DNA of 54,149 bases from Phycisphaerales bacterium (GTDB lineage Bacteria > Planctomycetota > Phycisphaerae > Phycisphaerales > UBA1924), in NCBI GenBank assembly GCA_027083355.1, contig JALWOY010000157.1, forward strand, positions 1-54,149. The letters run 5' to 3'. How positions within the stretch are numbered: the stretch's first letter is position 1; each line of letters starts with the position of its first letter. The position numbers and the translations under genes are program-made. The notes under the pieces are model-generated. The model did no database searches. It had not been told where the DNA came from and saw only the letters and a program-made list of their open reading frames with translations. Shown piece by piece: positions 25,113-33,338 of the stretch.

Positions 25113-26152
25113 GTGGCGATGCCTTCACCAAAGTCCGAACCGGCCAGCCGCTGGTCATCCCAGCGCGGGCGTACAACGCCTTCATCGACGCGGCGGTCGA
25201 TCACCGATCGCGCGAACGCAACACCACGGGCGACCCGCGCCCGGATGCGTTGCATTGCGGCATCGTGCTGGTGCGCAACGACACGACCGAAACACTGCCC
25301 GCGTTCAACGCGCTGGCGATCGCGAGCCCGCTCATCGAACCGGGCGACGGCGATCAGGAACGCACATTCCAGGGACGCACGCCGTTGATCGGTGAACTGG
25401 CGACCAAGGACTCGCCACCGCTGTCGTTCGTGGTCGCGCAAGAAGCGATCGAACCGGGCGGACTCGGGCGCTGCGTGCTGTCGGGCACCACGCCCGCGAA
25501 GATCACGGTCATCGACGAGAGCGACACGACCTGCGAACTCAAGGCCGACGAAACGGTGCTGACGACATCACCGCTCGGTGGTGCCCCGGTCCTCTGGAAA
25601 GAGGAAGGCACCGGCGAGAAATGGGCGGTGATCGAACTCGGTCGACCCTCGCTCGGGCGCATCACGGCTGTGCTCGGCGAGGGCCAGCTCATCCCGACCG
25701 AAGCCAACCGCTGGCGATACCCGTGGGTCGAAGCCCGGCTCGACGGCGACCCGGGCAGCGAAACCTACCTGCGCTATGTACCCGTGCCCGACGGGTTGTC
25801 GTCGCAATCACCCGGCGGCGGCGAAGACCCGGCCCGCATGGCGATCAACCGATTCGAAGCGCATCACTGCGACGACTCCGTACCCGGGACCGGCTTCGAG
25901 GGCTTGCTCGGTGTGGGTCCGGTGTGCGATCTGCCCGGCGTGCTGCACAACTGTCCGCCCGCGCGGTCGCTCGAAACCCGACTCGCGCCGATCCCGATCG
26001 GTGTCACGGTGCAACTCACCTGCGAACGCGACACGAAGGGCAACCCGATGTGGGTCTTCGAGGCGATGAGCTGTGTCGAGATCGCCGACCCGGCCGACGG
26101 TGATCGCAAGTTCAACCTCATCGCAGCCGGGGGGGCGGGAGGTGGCGGATGA
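25109..26152 (+). CDS. Distal tail/virion protein of unknown family
   Basis: 347 aa from ATG 25109, in ATGA overlap with the preceding stop. The N-terminus (AFTKVRTGQPLVIPARAYNAFI) is a pattern common in small tail-tip proteins of planctomycete and related phages (recalled, not searched). The rest is strands with turns, and the C-terminal segment before the Gly-rich end contains several Cys residues (VCDLPGVLHNC). Function unknown. Confidence 0.6.
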   Translation: MSGDAFTKVRTGQPLVIPARAYNAFIDAAVDHRSRERNTTGDPRPDALHCGIVLVRNDTTETLPAFNALAIASPLIEPGDGDQERTFQGRTPLIGELATKDSPPLSFVVAQEAIEPGGLGRCVLSGTTPAKITVIDESDTTCELKADETVLTTSPLGGAPVLWKEEGTGEKWAVIELGRPSLGRITAVLGEGQLIPTEANRWRYPWVEARLDGDPGSETYLRYVPVPDGLSSQSPGGGEDPARMAINRFEAHHCDDSVPGTGFEGLLGVGPVCDLPGVLHNCPPARSLETRLAPIPIGVTVQLTCERDTKGNPMWVFEAMSCVEIADPADGDRKFNLIAAGGAGGGG

Positions 26153-26745
26153 CAACCCCCACGATGACAACCCCCACCAGGAACACAACCGATCTCAACG
26201 CACGCCGTGCGCACGAGCGGGAGAAGTATGTCGAGCTGGCTTCGCGCCCCGGCTCCTCGTATGGCTCGACCAACCACGGCAGGCACGCCGTCCGAATCGT
26301 GCAGCGGTGGAAGCCACGCCTTGTGGTCGACTTCGGCTGCGGCCGCAACGACTTCATCGCATATCTTCGCCGCATCGGCTTTGACGGCCTCGGCATCGAC
26401 TTCGCCTTCCCCGAAGCCGACATTGACAGACCCATGCACGACACCGGGCTGCTCGATAATGTCGCCGATGTGGTGACGAGCTTCGACGCGATGGAACACC
26501 TGCTGCCGCAGGATGTCAACCCGGTGCTCGACGAGATGCGTCGCATCGCCCGGCCCAGGGCGTGGTTCTGTTTCTCGATCAGCACACGCCCCAGCCGGAT
26601 CACGGTCCAAGGCGAGAATCTCCACCCGACCGTGCAGCCGATGCGCTGGTGGCTCGACCGCATCGCCCGCGTCGGCATCGTCAATAGCGCTCGCACCGAG
26701 GGTCGCTACATCACCGGCAAGTTCCGGGAGGAGGGCACGCCATGA
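26149..26745 (+). CDS. Class I SAM-dependent methyltransferase
   Basis: 198 aa, in ATGA overlap. Motif I VVDFGCGRNDFIAYL is near residue 60, followed by the acidic GIDFAF, DVVTSFDAMEHL (motif IV) and RRIARPRAWFCFSI. This is the Methyltransf_11/23 type that acts on small molecules, sugars or proteins rather than on DNA. With its DUF115-like and Ser-rich neighbours it may help modify the virion surface. Confidence 0.8.
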   Translation: MTTPTMTTPTRNTTDLNARRAHEREKYVELASRPGSSYGSTNHGRHAVRIVQRWKPRLVVDFGCGRNDFIAYLRRIGFDGLGIDFAFPEADIDRPMHDTGLLDNVADVVTSFDAMEHLLPQDVNPVLDEMRRIARPRAWFCFSISTRPSRITVQGENLHPTVQPMRWWLDRIARVGIVNSARTEGRYITGKFREEGTP

Positions 26746-27674
26746 ACCGCCCGAACCAGTCCGACATCATCGCCCTCCAGCACGGTCTCAAGAACCGCAC
26801 GCCCGCCCGCACTGGCCTGCGTTTCTACACCGCCGACTTCGACTCCGTCTCGATGGCCAATTTCTACCGCGGCCGATCCGCCTTCCTCATGCTCTCCGGG
26901 CCATCGCTCAACCAACTCGATCTCTCCCTGCTCAACCAACGCGGTATCGTGACAATGGGCGTCAACAACGCCTGGACGATCCACCGCCCGACACTCTGGA
27001 CATGCGTTGATGACCCCGGTCGATTCATCGACACGGGTTGGAAGGACCCGGGCATCCTCAAGTTCGTGCCGATGTGTCATCGCGTGCGTCGCCTCCGCAT
27101 CCAGAAACCCGACGGCTCGCTGCAAACCAGCGCCTTCCATGTCAGCCAGATGCCCAGCGTGCTGTTCTACCGGCGCAGCAACCACTTCGACCACCAACGC
27201 TTCCTCACCGGCGACACGGTCCCCTGGGGCAACGAGGGCAAGCACGCGGACTCACTGGGCATCAAGGGCAAGCGCAGCGTCATGCTCGCCGCCCTGCGTC
27301 TGCTGCATCACCTTGGCTTCCGGACGGTGTACCTGCTCGGCTGCGACTTCAAGATGGCCAGCGACCGCAAGTACGCCTTCGACGAGACACGCGAGGCGGC
27401 CGCCATCCGCCACAACAACGCGCTCTACGACGCGCTGAGCAGGCGTTTCGAGGCGCTGCTGCCGCACTTCGAGAAGCACAAGTTCCGCGTGGTCAACTGC
27501 TCGCCGGGCAGTGCATTGAGCGTGTTCGAGCGGATGCGTTACGAAGACGCGATCGCCGCCGCGTCGGCCGAGTGCGCCAAGCCCGTGCACACACAGGGCT
27601 GGTACACCCCCACGAGTAAGCCCACCAACAAGCCCGCGAACAAACCGAAGCAGCACGCGGAGGCCAACGCATGA
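26742..27674 (+). CDS. DUF115/MptE-like protein (GT-type fold)
   Basis: 310 aa, ATGA overlap. The conserved opening FLMLSGPSLNQLDLSLL (a G-x-S box) is followed by VTMGVNNAW and WTCVDDPGRFI, with LGFRTVYLLGCDFKM in the second half. This is the DUF115/motility-accessory-factor pattern, related to 6-hydroxymethylpterin kinase-like folds and found in phage and glycosylation loci. It could transfer a sugar to the adjoining Ser-rich protein; that is inference. The C-terminus is Lys/Pro-rich. Confidence 0.7.
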   Translation: MNRPNQSDIIALQHGLKNRTPARTGLRFYTADFDSVSMANFYRGRSAFLMLSGPSLNQLDLSLLNQRGIVTMGVNNAWTIHRPTLWTCVDDPGRFIDTGWKDPGILKFVPMCHRVRRLRIQKPDGSLQTSAFHVSQMPSVLFYRRSNHFDHQRFLTGDTVPWGNEGKHADSLGIKGKRSVMLAALRLLHHLGFRTVYLLGCDFKMASDRKYAFDETREAAAIRHNNALYDALSRRFEALLPHFEKHKFRVVNCSPGSALSVFERMRYEDAIAAASAECAKPVHTQGWYTPTSKPTNKPANKPKQHAEANA

Positions 27675-29068
27675 GCGAGCCGACACGCTACTACCTCTTC
27701 CTGCCCGTCTGGGCGACCGGCCGAGCACCCGACGGTGGCGGTTCGAGTGATCTCTCCACCCCGACCGAGTCGGTGTCGTCGATGAGCAGCAGCACCGAAA
27801 GCACGATGCCCTCGAGCTCGACGGAAACCGACAGCTACACCACGCCCAGCTCGACCAGCACCGAGAGCGTCTCGATGTCCAGTTCGTCTTCGAGCAGTTC
27901 GTCATCCAGTTCATCCAGCTCGTCGTCGAGCGTCTCAAGCACCGAAAGCTCCGTCTCGTCGAGCGGCCTATCGAGTTCGCCCAGTGGCGGCTCAACTGGA
28001 GTGTCGAGTAGTGGTTCAACTGGCGGCTCGACCGGTGGATCGAGCACGCCATCCTCAAGCGCCAGTACGCAGATGAGTTCCTCCGCAAGTTCGACTGAGT
28101 CTGGCTTCAGTTCGTCCGCGGGCTCATCGGGCCCCGGCTCGTCGGGACCGGGTTCATCAGGTGGTTCATCTGGTGGGGGTTCGACGGGAGGCGGCTCATC
28201 CGGCGGCGGTTCCACGGGCGGATCATCCAACGCATCCTCGAGCATGAGTTCCGCATCCAGCTCGTCAGTGTCGAGCTCGTCGAGCGGGTCTTCCAGCAGT
28301 TCATCGAGCAGCTCAAGCAGTGGCAGCTCCAGCGGCTCTTCGGGCGGTTCGAGTGGGGGTTCCGGCTCCAACTGCTTCCTCTTCGGCACGCTCGTGCATG
28401 TCACACCCACCCGGCGCGTTCCGATCGAATCGCTCCAGCCCGGCGACGAGGTGCTCTCGATGGCCATCCCCGGGCTCGAGGTCGATGCGCCCTTCCGCGC
28501 CCAGTACGACTGGCAGTCCACCGAAGGCCTCGACGACGCCCGCATCCGATCGGCCGCAGTCTCGCAGATCACCCTCGGCGAGCACGATGGCTTCTTCGTC
28601 ATCAACGGCCGCATCAAGGCGACCTTCGAGCACCCCTTCCTCATCCGCCGTGGCGATGCCTGGGGCTTCTGCTCCGCCGACCTGCTCCAAATCGGCGACC
28701 ACCTCGTCACGCCCGATCTCAACGAGGAACCGATCACCGCCATCGAGCACATCCCCGGCCGCGTCCGCACCGCATCCATCACCGTCCCCGGCACCAATAC
28801 CTATCTGGCCGACGGGGCGTGGGTCCACAATGACCTGGCCAAGACGGGCGGCCTCTCCGGCGGCATCGGCAACACCTCCGGCGGCTCGAGCTCGGCCAGC
28901 ACCTCAGGCTCAGGAAGCGGTTCGGGCAGCGGGTCCAGTTCGGGCAGCAAATCCAGCGGCTCAAGCTTTGCCAGCTCATCCGGCAGCGGCTCCTCCTCGT
29001 CCGGCGGCTCAAACCTGACCCAAGCGAGCAGTGCGATAAGCGGCTCGGGCAGCGACAACCAGAAGTAG
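27671..29068 (+). CDS. Ser-rich protein with embedded Hint (intein-like) domain
   Basis: 465 aa, ATGA overlap. The first 20 residues (YYLFLPVW) are followed by about 200 residues almost entirely Ser, Thr and Gly. A Hint domain spans Cys235 to Asn387: NCFLFGTLVHV (block A, Cys nucleophile), then PGDEVLS, FEHPFLIRR (block B-like) and ADGAWVHN with His386-Asn387. Residue 388 is Asp, not Ser/Thr/Cys, so cleavage rather than true splicing is expected, as in A-type bacterial intein-like domains. The tail is Ser/Gly-rich again. It is the last structural gene, a position typical of fibre or host-contact proteins. Confidence 0.8.
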   Translation: MSEPTRYYLFLPVWATGRAPDGGGSSDLSTPTESVSSMSSSTESTMPSSSTETDSYTTPSSTSTESVSMSSSSSSSSSSSSSSSSSSVSSTESSVSSSGLSSSPSGGSTGVSSSGSTGGSTGGSSTPSSSASTQMSSSASSTESGFSSSAGSSGPGSSGPGSSGGSSGGGSTGGGSSGGGSTGGSSNASSSMSSASSSSVSSSSSGSSSSSSSSSSSGSSSGSSGGSSGGSGSNCFLFGTLVHVTPTRRVPIESLQPGDEVLSMAIPGLEVDAPFRAQYDWQSTEGLDDARIRSAAVSQITLGEHDGFFVINGRIKATFEHPFLIRRGDAWGFCSADLLQIGDHLVTPDLNEEPITAIEHIPGRVRTASITVPGTNTYLADGAWVHNDLAKTGGLSGGIGNTSGGSSSASTSGSGSGSGSGSSSGSKSSGSSFASSSGSGSSSSGGSNLTQASSAISGSGSDNQK

Positions 29069-29251
29069 CCTGCGTGGCTCAGTATGCGTACACCGTTGCA
29101 AACACGCGGGTTAGCGTCGGCAGCCCAGATTGGCGTCACCACAGACACGCTTTGTGATGGGGACACAATCGCGGTTCGCTGACACCATCGTGTCAGTGCA
29201 GACCCCGAACAACAGGCAGCCACCACCAGCAACGGCTATCATACTCTCCGT
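29069..29251. promoter_or_regulatory. Intergenic region before the defence operon with an operator-like inverted repeat
   Basis: CTGACAC at 29179-29185 and GTGTCAG at 29190-29196 form a perfect 7-bp inverted repeat with a four-base loop. TATCAT at 29237-29242 could be a -10 element, but no good -35 lies 17 bases upstream. The next gene's own HTH protein is the obvious candidate to bind here. This is also the border between phage structural genes and cargo. Confidence 0.45.
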
Positions 29252-29467
29252 ATGTCTGGTGACCGTCAGGGCAACCCGCCATCTCCGACCCCAGAGGTGA
29301 TGACCATCGACGATCTTGCAGCCTACCTGCAGGTCTCGAAGTCATCGCTCTACAAGCTCGCCCAAGAGGGCCGAGTGCCGGGGCAGAAGGTGGGGAGGCA
29401 CTGGCGATTCCTAAGAACGACGATCGACGAATGGCTTGGGCAGAGTCCGAAGGAGCAAGTGAAATGA
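29252..29467 (+). CDS. Excisionase-family helix-turn-helix protein
   Basis: 71 aa. MTIDDLAAYLQVSKSSLYKL followed by GRVPGQKVGRHWRF and IDEWL is the MerR/excisionase-type HTH. Such short proteins control transcription, or act as recombination directionality factors in mobile elements. Its TGA overlaps the DUF499 ATG (ATGA), so it heads that operon and probably regulates it. Confidence 0.85.
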   Translation: MSGDRQGNPPSPTPEVMTIDDLAAYLQVSKSSLYKLAQEGRVPGQKVGRHWRFLRTTIDEWLGQSPKEQVK

Positions 29468-32400
29468 CAGGCATTCTCAGCAGCTGTCAACCCAGGTTAG
29501 ATCTGATTACTGGCAGTTTCAATCCTGAAGTGTTTACGGCATCGCTACGACAAGTCATTGGACACTATCGTGGCGATGTCAATGTAACAACAACCTACAC
29601 CGACGCTGAGACTTTCTTTGGGGAAGCTACGTCTCCGACGCATGGCATGCGCCGCGTCATTGAACATGTGATGCGACGACTGGCTGGCGACAACATGGTG
29701 CCATTTCTCAGTCGCCTTGAGACGGGGTTTGGCGGTGGCAAGACACACACGCTTATCGCATGCACACACCTCGCTCATCGCGGAACAGATCTCTCAGAGG
29801 TCGTTGAACGCATCGGACTCGTCGACACTCAATATTTGCCCGAACCCGGCATAATCAATGTTGTCGGGATCGCCGGTGACGAACTGAGTGTCGTTCGAAG
29901 TGAAGGCGACCGGGTCTTTCCGCACACACTTTGGGCGGAACTCGCCAAGCAGGTCGGTGGTGACGATCTCAGCGAGCAGGTCCGAGCAGAAGCCCTTACA
30001 CCTGCTGCGCCTGGCGAGTCATTCTTTGATGCGGTTCTGGGCAATCGCAAAGTACTCATCATGATCGATGAACTCGCGCAATACGCAGCGAGGGCCGAGG
30101 CTGCTTCAAAGGGAATGGGTGAACAGATCGCCGCATTCTTCATGGCGTTGTTTAACTACGCTCGGAACCACGAGGGTATCTCAATCATCGTGACGCTTGC
30201 CAGCAGTACGGATGCGTTTTCGGGCCAAACCAAGATTCTTGCAAAGCTACTACAAGCGGTGTCTGGCAATGAAATCAGCCAGGACGAAGCGAGAGAGATC
30301 GGAGAACAGGCACTCGACAGCATCCAGAGTGTCATTGCCCGAGATGCCAAGGTTGAAACACCGGTGAGCAGCGAAGAACTCTCGTCGGTTCTTTCGAAGC
30401 GGTTGTTTGTCAAGATCGACTCAAACGCTGCGAAGACAACGGCAGAGGAGTACGGTGCGTTCTACGAAAAGCACAGGGATCAGCTTCCTGCCCGATGCAC
30501 TCGAGCCGCTGGAGAGGAAGATGATGCCGGCTATGTCGGTCTCATCGAGAAGTATTATCCGTTCCACCCCACGCTCATTGACTTTCTGAATAAGAAACTC
30601 GCGACTGCTGAAGACTTTCAGGGAACTCGTGGTGTGCTGAGAGTGCTCGCCTTTGCGGTGAAATCCATCTGGGAACAAGGCTTGGATTCTGCAACAATCC
30701 ACACATGCCACCTCGACACAACAAATCCTGACCTCGTTGGTGAGATTCTCAGCAAGACCGAGTCCGGCGATCTCATGAATGTGCTCACCGCGGATGTTGG
30801 AGCCGTGCATGGCCACGGCGACACATTGACGACCAAGAGCAATGCCGAGAACGCGGATGCAGAGAATCCGCATCCCGCCGGTCTGCCACTGCATGTGTAC
30901 ACATGGCGAACGGTCTTCCTGCACAGCCTTGTCGGCCGCCAGCAGGGCATCGGTTCCAACCTTTTCGGCCTGGTGCAGGAGGAAGCAAGGCTGGAAGTGG
31001 CTCAGCCCGGGCTTCCGCCCAGCCAGGTAGATACCGCCCTGAGTGAACTGGCCAAGCGTGCGTTCTACCTTCGCCTCCAAGACGGCAAGTACTTTGCATC
31101 GCTTGAGCCTTCGGTCAACAAAGCCCTCGCACAGATCCGCGAGGGGGTCGCTGAAGCCGAGATCAAAAAAGCACTCGAAGCCGCTGCACGCAAGGTTGTT
31201 ACCGCACCCGTGCCGACTTTCAGCGTGCACTACGAGGTCTTTGCGCCGGAACATCTCCCCGATCAAAGAGGCAAACCGATGCTCGGCATCGTCAGTCTCT
31301 TTGCCGGCGAGATACACCCGGACGAGTTCGTCCTGACCGAACGCACCGGATCGCCACGAGTGCAGCAGAATCTCGTTTTTCTTCTCGTTCCCAACACCGT
31401 ACAGGCATCGGTACAGGCCGGAAACGCTGGTGGCAGTCTCTATGGCGATGATCAGGTCCGACGAAACCTCAAGGAACTCGAGTCAATCGCTCGCGATGTT
31501 GTTGCGATGCGGCGACTGGCAAAGAACCCGCAGAACTACAGCATCAGTGCCAAACACCTTGCCGACGACAGCGAGGACGGCTTCCAGAGTCGTCACGCCG
31601 AGCGAGAGCAGGCCCTCCTCACACGCGTAACACAAGCCTACACAGCGATCTGGTATCCATCAGCGACCGGGCAAGTGATCAGGCGGGAGATTCAATCCTC
31701 TGGCGGTGAAGGGGGCACTTCCGTCATCAATCAGATTCGACAGACGCTCATCGACGATCAGGAACTCATCACCGAGGAGACCATCAGCACCAATCTACTC
31801 AAACAGTTCAAGCAGTTGTTTTTTGGAGGGGAAGCCACATGCAGCATCAGTTCAATCCGGAAGAACTTCCTTGATCGTCGAGACTGGCCGATCCTCAGCG
31901 AGCCACACCTGCTCAACCGCATGATCCGGGAGGGCGTGCAAAAAGGACTCTGGTGTGTCTACAAGCTCGGTGATCCGTCCGACCCGCGACCCGAAGAGTT
32001 CTACAGCCGCGAGAGCGAGACAGATGGCATCCCGATCAATGTCGATCTCGATAAAACCGGCTACAGCCTGGTCACTCCGGAAGGTGCCACCCAGCGAGGT
32101 TGGAACGCCAATACGCAAGTACCCTACGAAACGGTTCGCGCGTGGGTCAAGACATCAATCGACCAGCTCGACGATGCGGTGACGGTCGCCGATTTGACCG
32201 AACGAGTATCGCAGACACATGGCCAGGTCAGTACACAGGATGTCTCCAAGGCCGTGCTCGATCTGACCCGCGGCGGGCAGGTTGCCGCCAAGCCCAAGGG
32301 TGAAAAAGCAAAGCATGGCGACAACGCCATGCTCTACTCACCGGACCCGACCGATCAGGTGCTCCCACTGAGCAAGGCCGTGGAGAAGGGATGGGTCGCA

Positions 32401-32724
32401 GCGCCCAAGAAGTTCCTCAAGATCGATGGCTTCAAAGGACGCGACACCGTCTTCCCGATCCTCAAACGCCTCAGCAGCCTCTACACGCGCGGCGCCACGA
32501 GCAAGATCGATCTTCTCCGTATCGAACGCCTGCCTCTGAAGGTTGGCGGACAGGTGAGCGTCAGTTTCAACGCCCTCGAACCAGAGCAGATCAAGCAGAT
32601 GGGCGCTTTGTTCGATGCCTTTGCCACGCTGGGCGAGCCAAACGACGATACCCAGGTCGAGTTGACCATTCTCAATCCGGTCGACGAGTGTCTGCTGATC
32701 AAAGAACTGGGAGAGACATCATGA
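29464..32724 (+). CDS. DUF499 AAA ATPase, defence operon
   Basis: 1086 aa from ATG 29464, which has AAGGAG at 29450-29455. Walker A GFGGGKT is at residues 88-94, with Walker B LIMIDELAQYAAR near 200. DUF499 proteins are large ATPases found with DUF1156 methylases and SNF2 helicases in antiphage islands. The DNA is less GC-rich than the phage block, suggesting separate acquisition. It may be the motor or sensor of the system. Mechanism is not established from sequence. Confidence 0.85.
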   Translation: MTGILSSCQPRLDLITGSFNPEVFTASLRQVIGHYRGDVNVTTTYTDAETFFGEATSPTHGMRRVIEHVMRRLAGDNMVPFLSRLETGFGGGKTHTLIACTHLAHRGTDLSEVVERIGLVDTQYLPEPGIINVVGIAGDELSVVRSEGDRVFPHTLWAELAKQVGGDDLSEQVRAEALTPAAPGESFFDAVLGNRKVLIMIDELAQYAARAEAASKGMGEQIAAFFMALFNYARNHEGISIIVTLASSTDAFSGQTKILAKLLQAVSGNEISQDEAREIGEQALDSIQSVIARDAKVETPVSSEELSSVLSKRLFVKIDSNAAKTTAEEYGAFYEKHRDQLPARCTRAAGEEDDAGYVGLIEKYYPFHPTLIDFLNKKLATAEDFQGTRGVLRVLAFAVKSIWEQGLDSATIHTCHLDTTNPDLVGEILSKTESGDLMNVLTADVGAVHGHGDTLTTKSNAENADAENPHPAGLPLHVYTWRTVFLHSLVGRQQGIGSNLFGLVQEEARLEVAQPGLPPSQVDTALSELAKRAFYLRLQDGKYFASLEPSVNKALAQIREGVAEAEIKKALEAAARKVVTAPVPTFSVHYEVFAPEHLPDQRGKPMLGIVSLFAGEIHPDEFVLTERTGSPRVQQNLVFLLVPNTVQASVQAGNAGGSLYGDDQVRRNLKELESIARDVVAMRRLAKNPQNYSISAKHLADDSEDGFQSRHAEREQALLTRVTQAYTAIWYPSATGQVIRREIQSSGGEGGTSVINQIRQTLIDDQELITEETISTNLLKQFKQLFFGGEATCSISSIRKNFLDRRDWPILSEPHLLNRMIREGVQKGLWCVYKLGDPSDPRPEEFYSRESETDGIPINVDLDKTGYSLVTPEGATQRGWNANTQVPYETVRAWVKTSIDQLDDAVTVADLTERVSQTHGQVSTQDVSKAVLDLTRGGQVAAKPKGEKAKHGDNAMLYSPDPTDQVLPLSKAVEKGWVAAPKKFLKIDGFKGRDTVFPILKRLSSLYTRGATSKIDLLRIERLPLKVGGQVSVSFNALEPEQIKQMGALFDAFATLGEPNDDTQVELTILNPVDECLLIKELGETS

Positions 32725-33338
32725 CGATGCTTGCATTCCAACCCAAGAGCAGGACCAAACCAACCATGGGGACGCCCGACGATGAATATCGACAGCGGAT
32801 CGCGCCGCACCTCAGGCGTATGCCATGGGTCCTGCGCGTCACCGATCACAAGAAACGCCCGTCACCAGTTCTCATCGTCAAGTATCGCAAGCCCGTCGAC
32901 GAGGACAGCAATGAAACACGCCTGGTCGAGCGGGGTGTGCTCTATGGCGATTCCCTGAGACGATGCCTGCCAGGCATTCGCCAGGTCCTGTCGCGCATCC
33001 GTGATGAGAACGACAAACACCTTGATCTGCATCATTTCCTTCAGGGAAATACCATCGCCTTCCGCGGCAACCTCCCGCTCGATGAGGGTGCCGGCGCCAA
33101 GCTCTCGCTCCTGTTCCGTCTCCAGGAGCGAGTCAAGGATCTCGATCGGGTCGAACTCATGGCCCGACGCATCGACAACTTCACCGATGAAGAAGCCACC
33201 TACTGGCTGAGCCGAATCCTGCACTTCAGCAAGGCCAGCAATCGATGGGCTGTCGCCGGCATGCGCATCATGCTCGGCGGCTTGCCCGGTGATCCCGCCA
33301 TTGCCCAGATGCTCAAAGACCTCGACACCAGAGAATGA
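32721..33338 (+). CDS. Small accessory protein of the DUF499-DUF1156 operon
   Basis: 205 aa from ATG 32721, in ATGA overlap with DUF499. Mixed fold with HLRRMPWVLRVTD and a TRLVERGVLYGDSLRRCLPGI segment, then a helical C-terminus ending NRWAVAGMRIML. No catalytic motif. Comparable neighbourhoods carry a small DUF (DUF3780 or similar) at this place. I cannot assign the family from sequence alone, so it may be an adaptor. Confidence 0.65.
   Translation: MTMLAFQPKSRTKPTMGTPDDEYRQRIAPHLRRMPWVLRVTDHKKRPSPVLIVKYRKPVDEDSNETRLVERGVLYGDSLRRCLPGIRQVLSRIRDENDKHLDLHHFLQGNTIAFRGNLPLDEGAGAKLSLLFRLQERVKDLDRVELMARRIDNFTDEEATYWLSRILHFSKASNRWAVAGMRIMLGGLPGDPAIAQMLKDLDTRE

Noticed and set aside
27835-28797. 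320-residue minus-strand acidic Glu/Leu/Pro/Asp-rich frame
   Set aside because: It is the antisense of the Ser/Gly repeats and the Hint domain.
1-29068. Integrase and lysis genes (endolysin, holin)
   Set aside because: Searched by motif in all gene products; none shows a tyrosine or serine recombinase or a cell-wall hydrolase signature. The membrane protein at 19058-19327 is too generic to call a holin.
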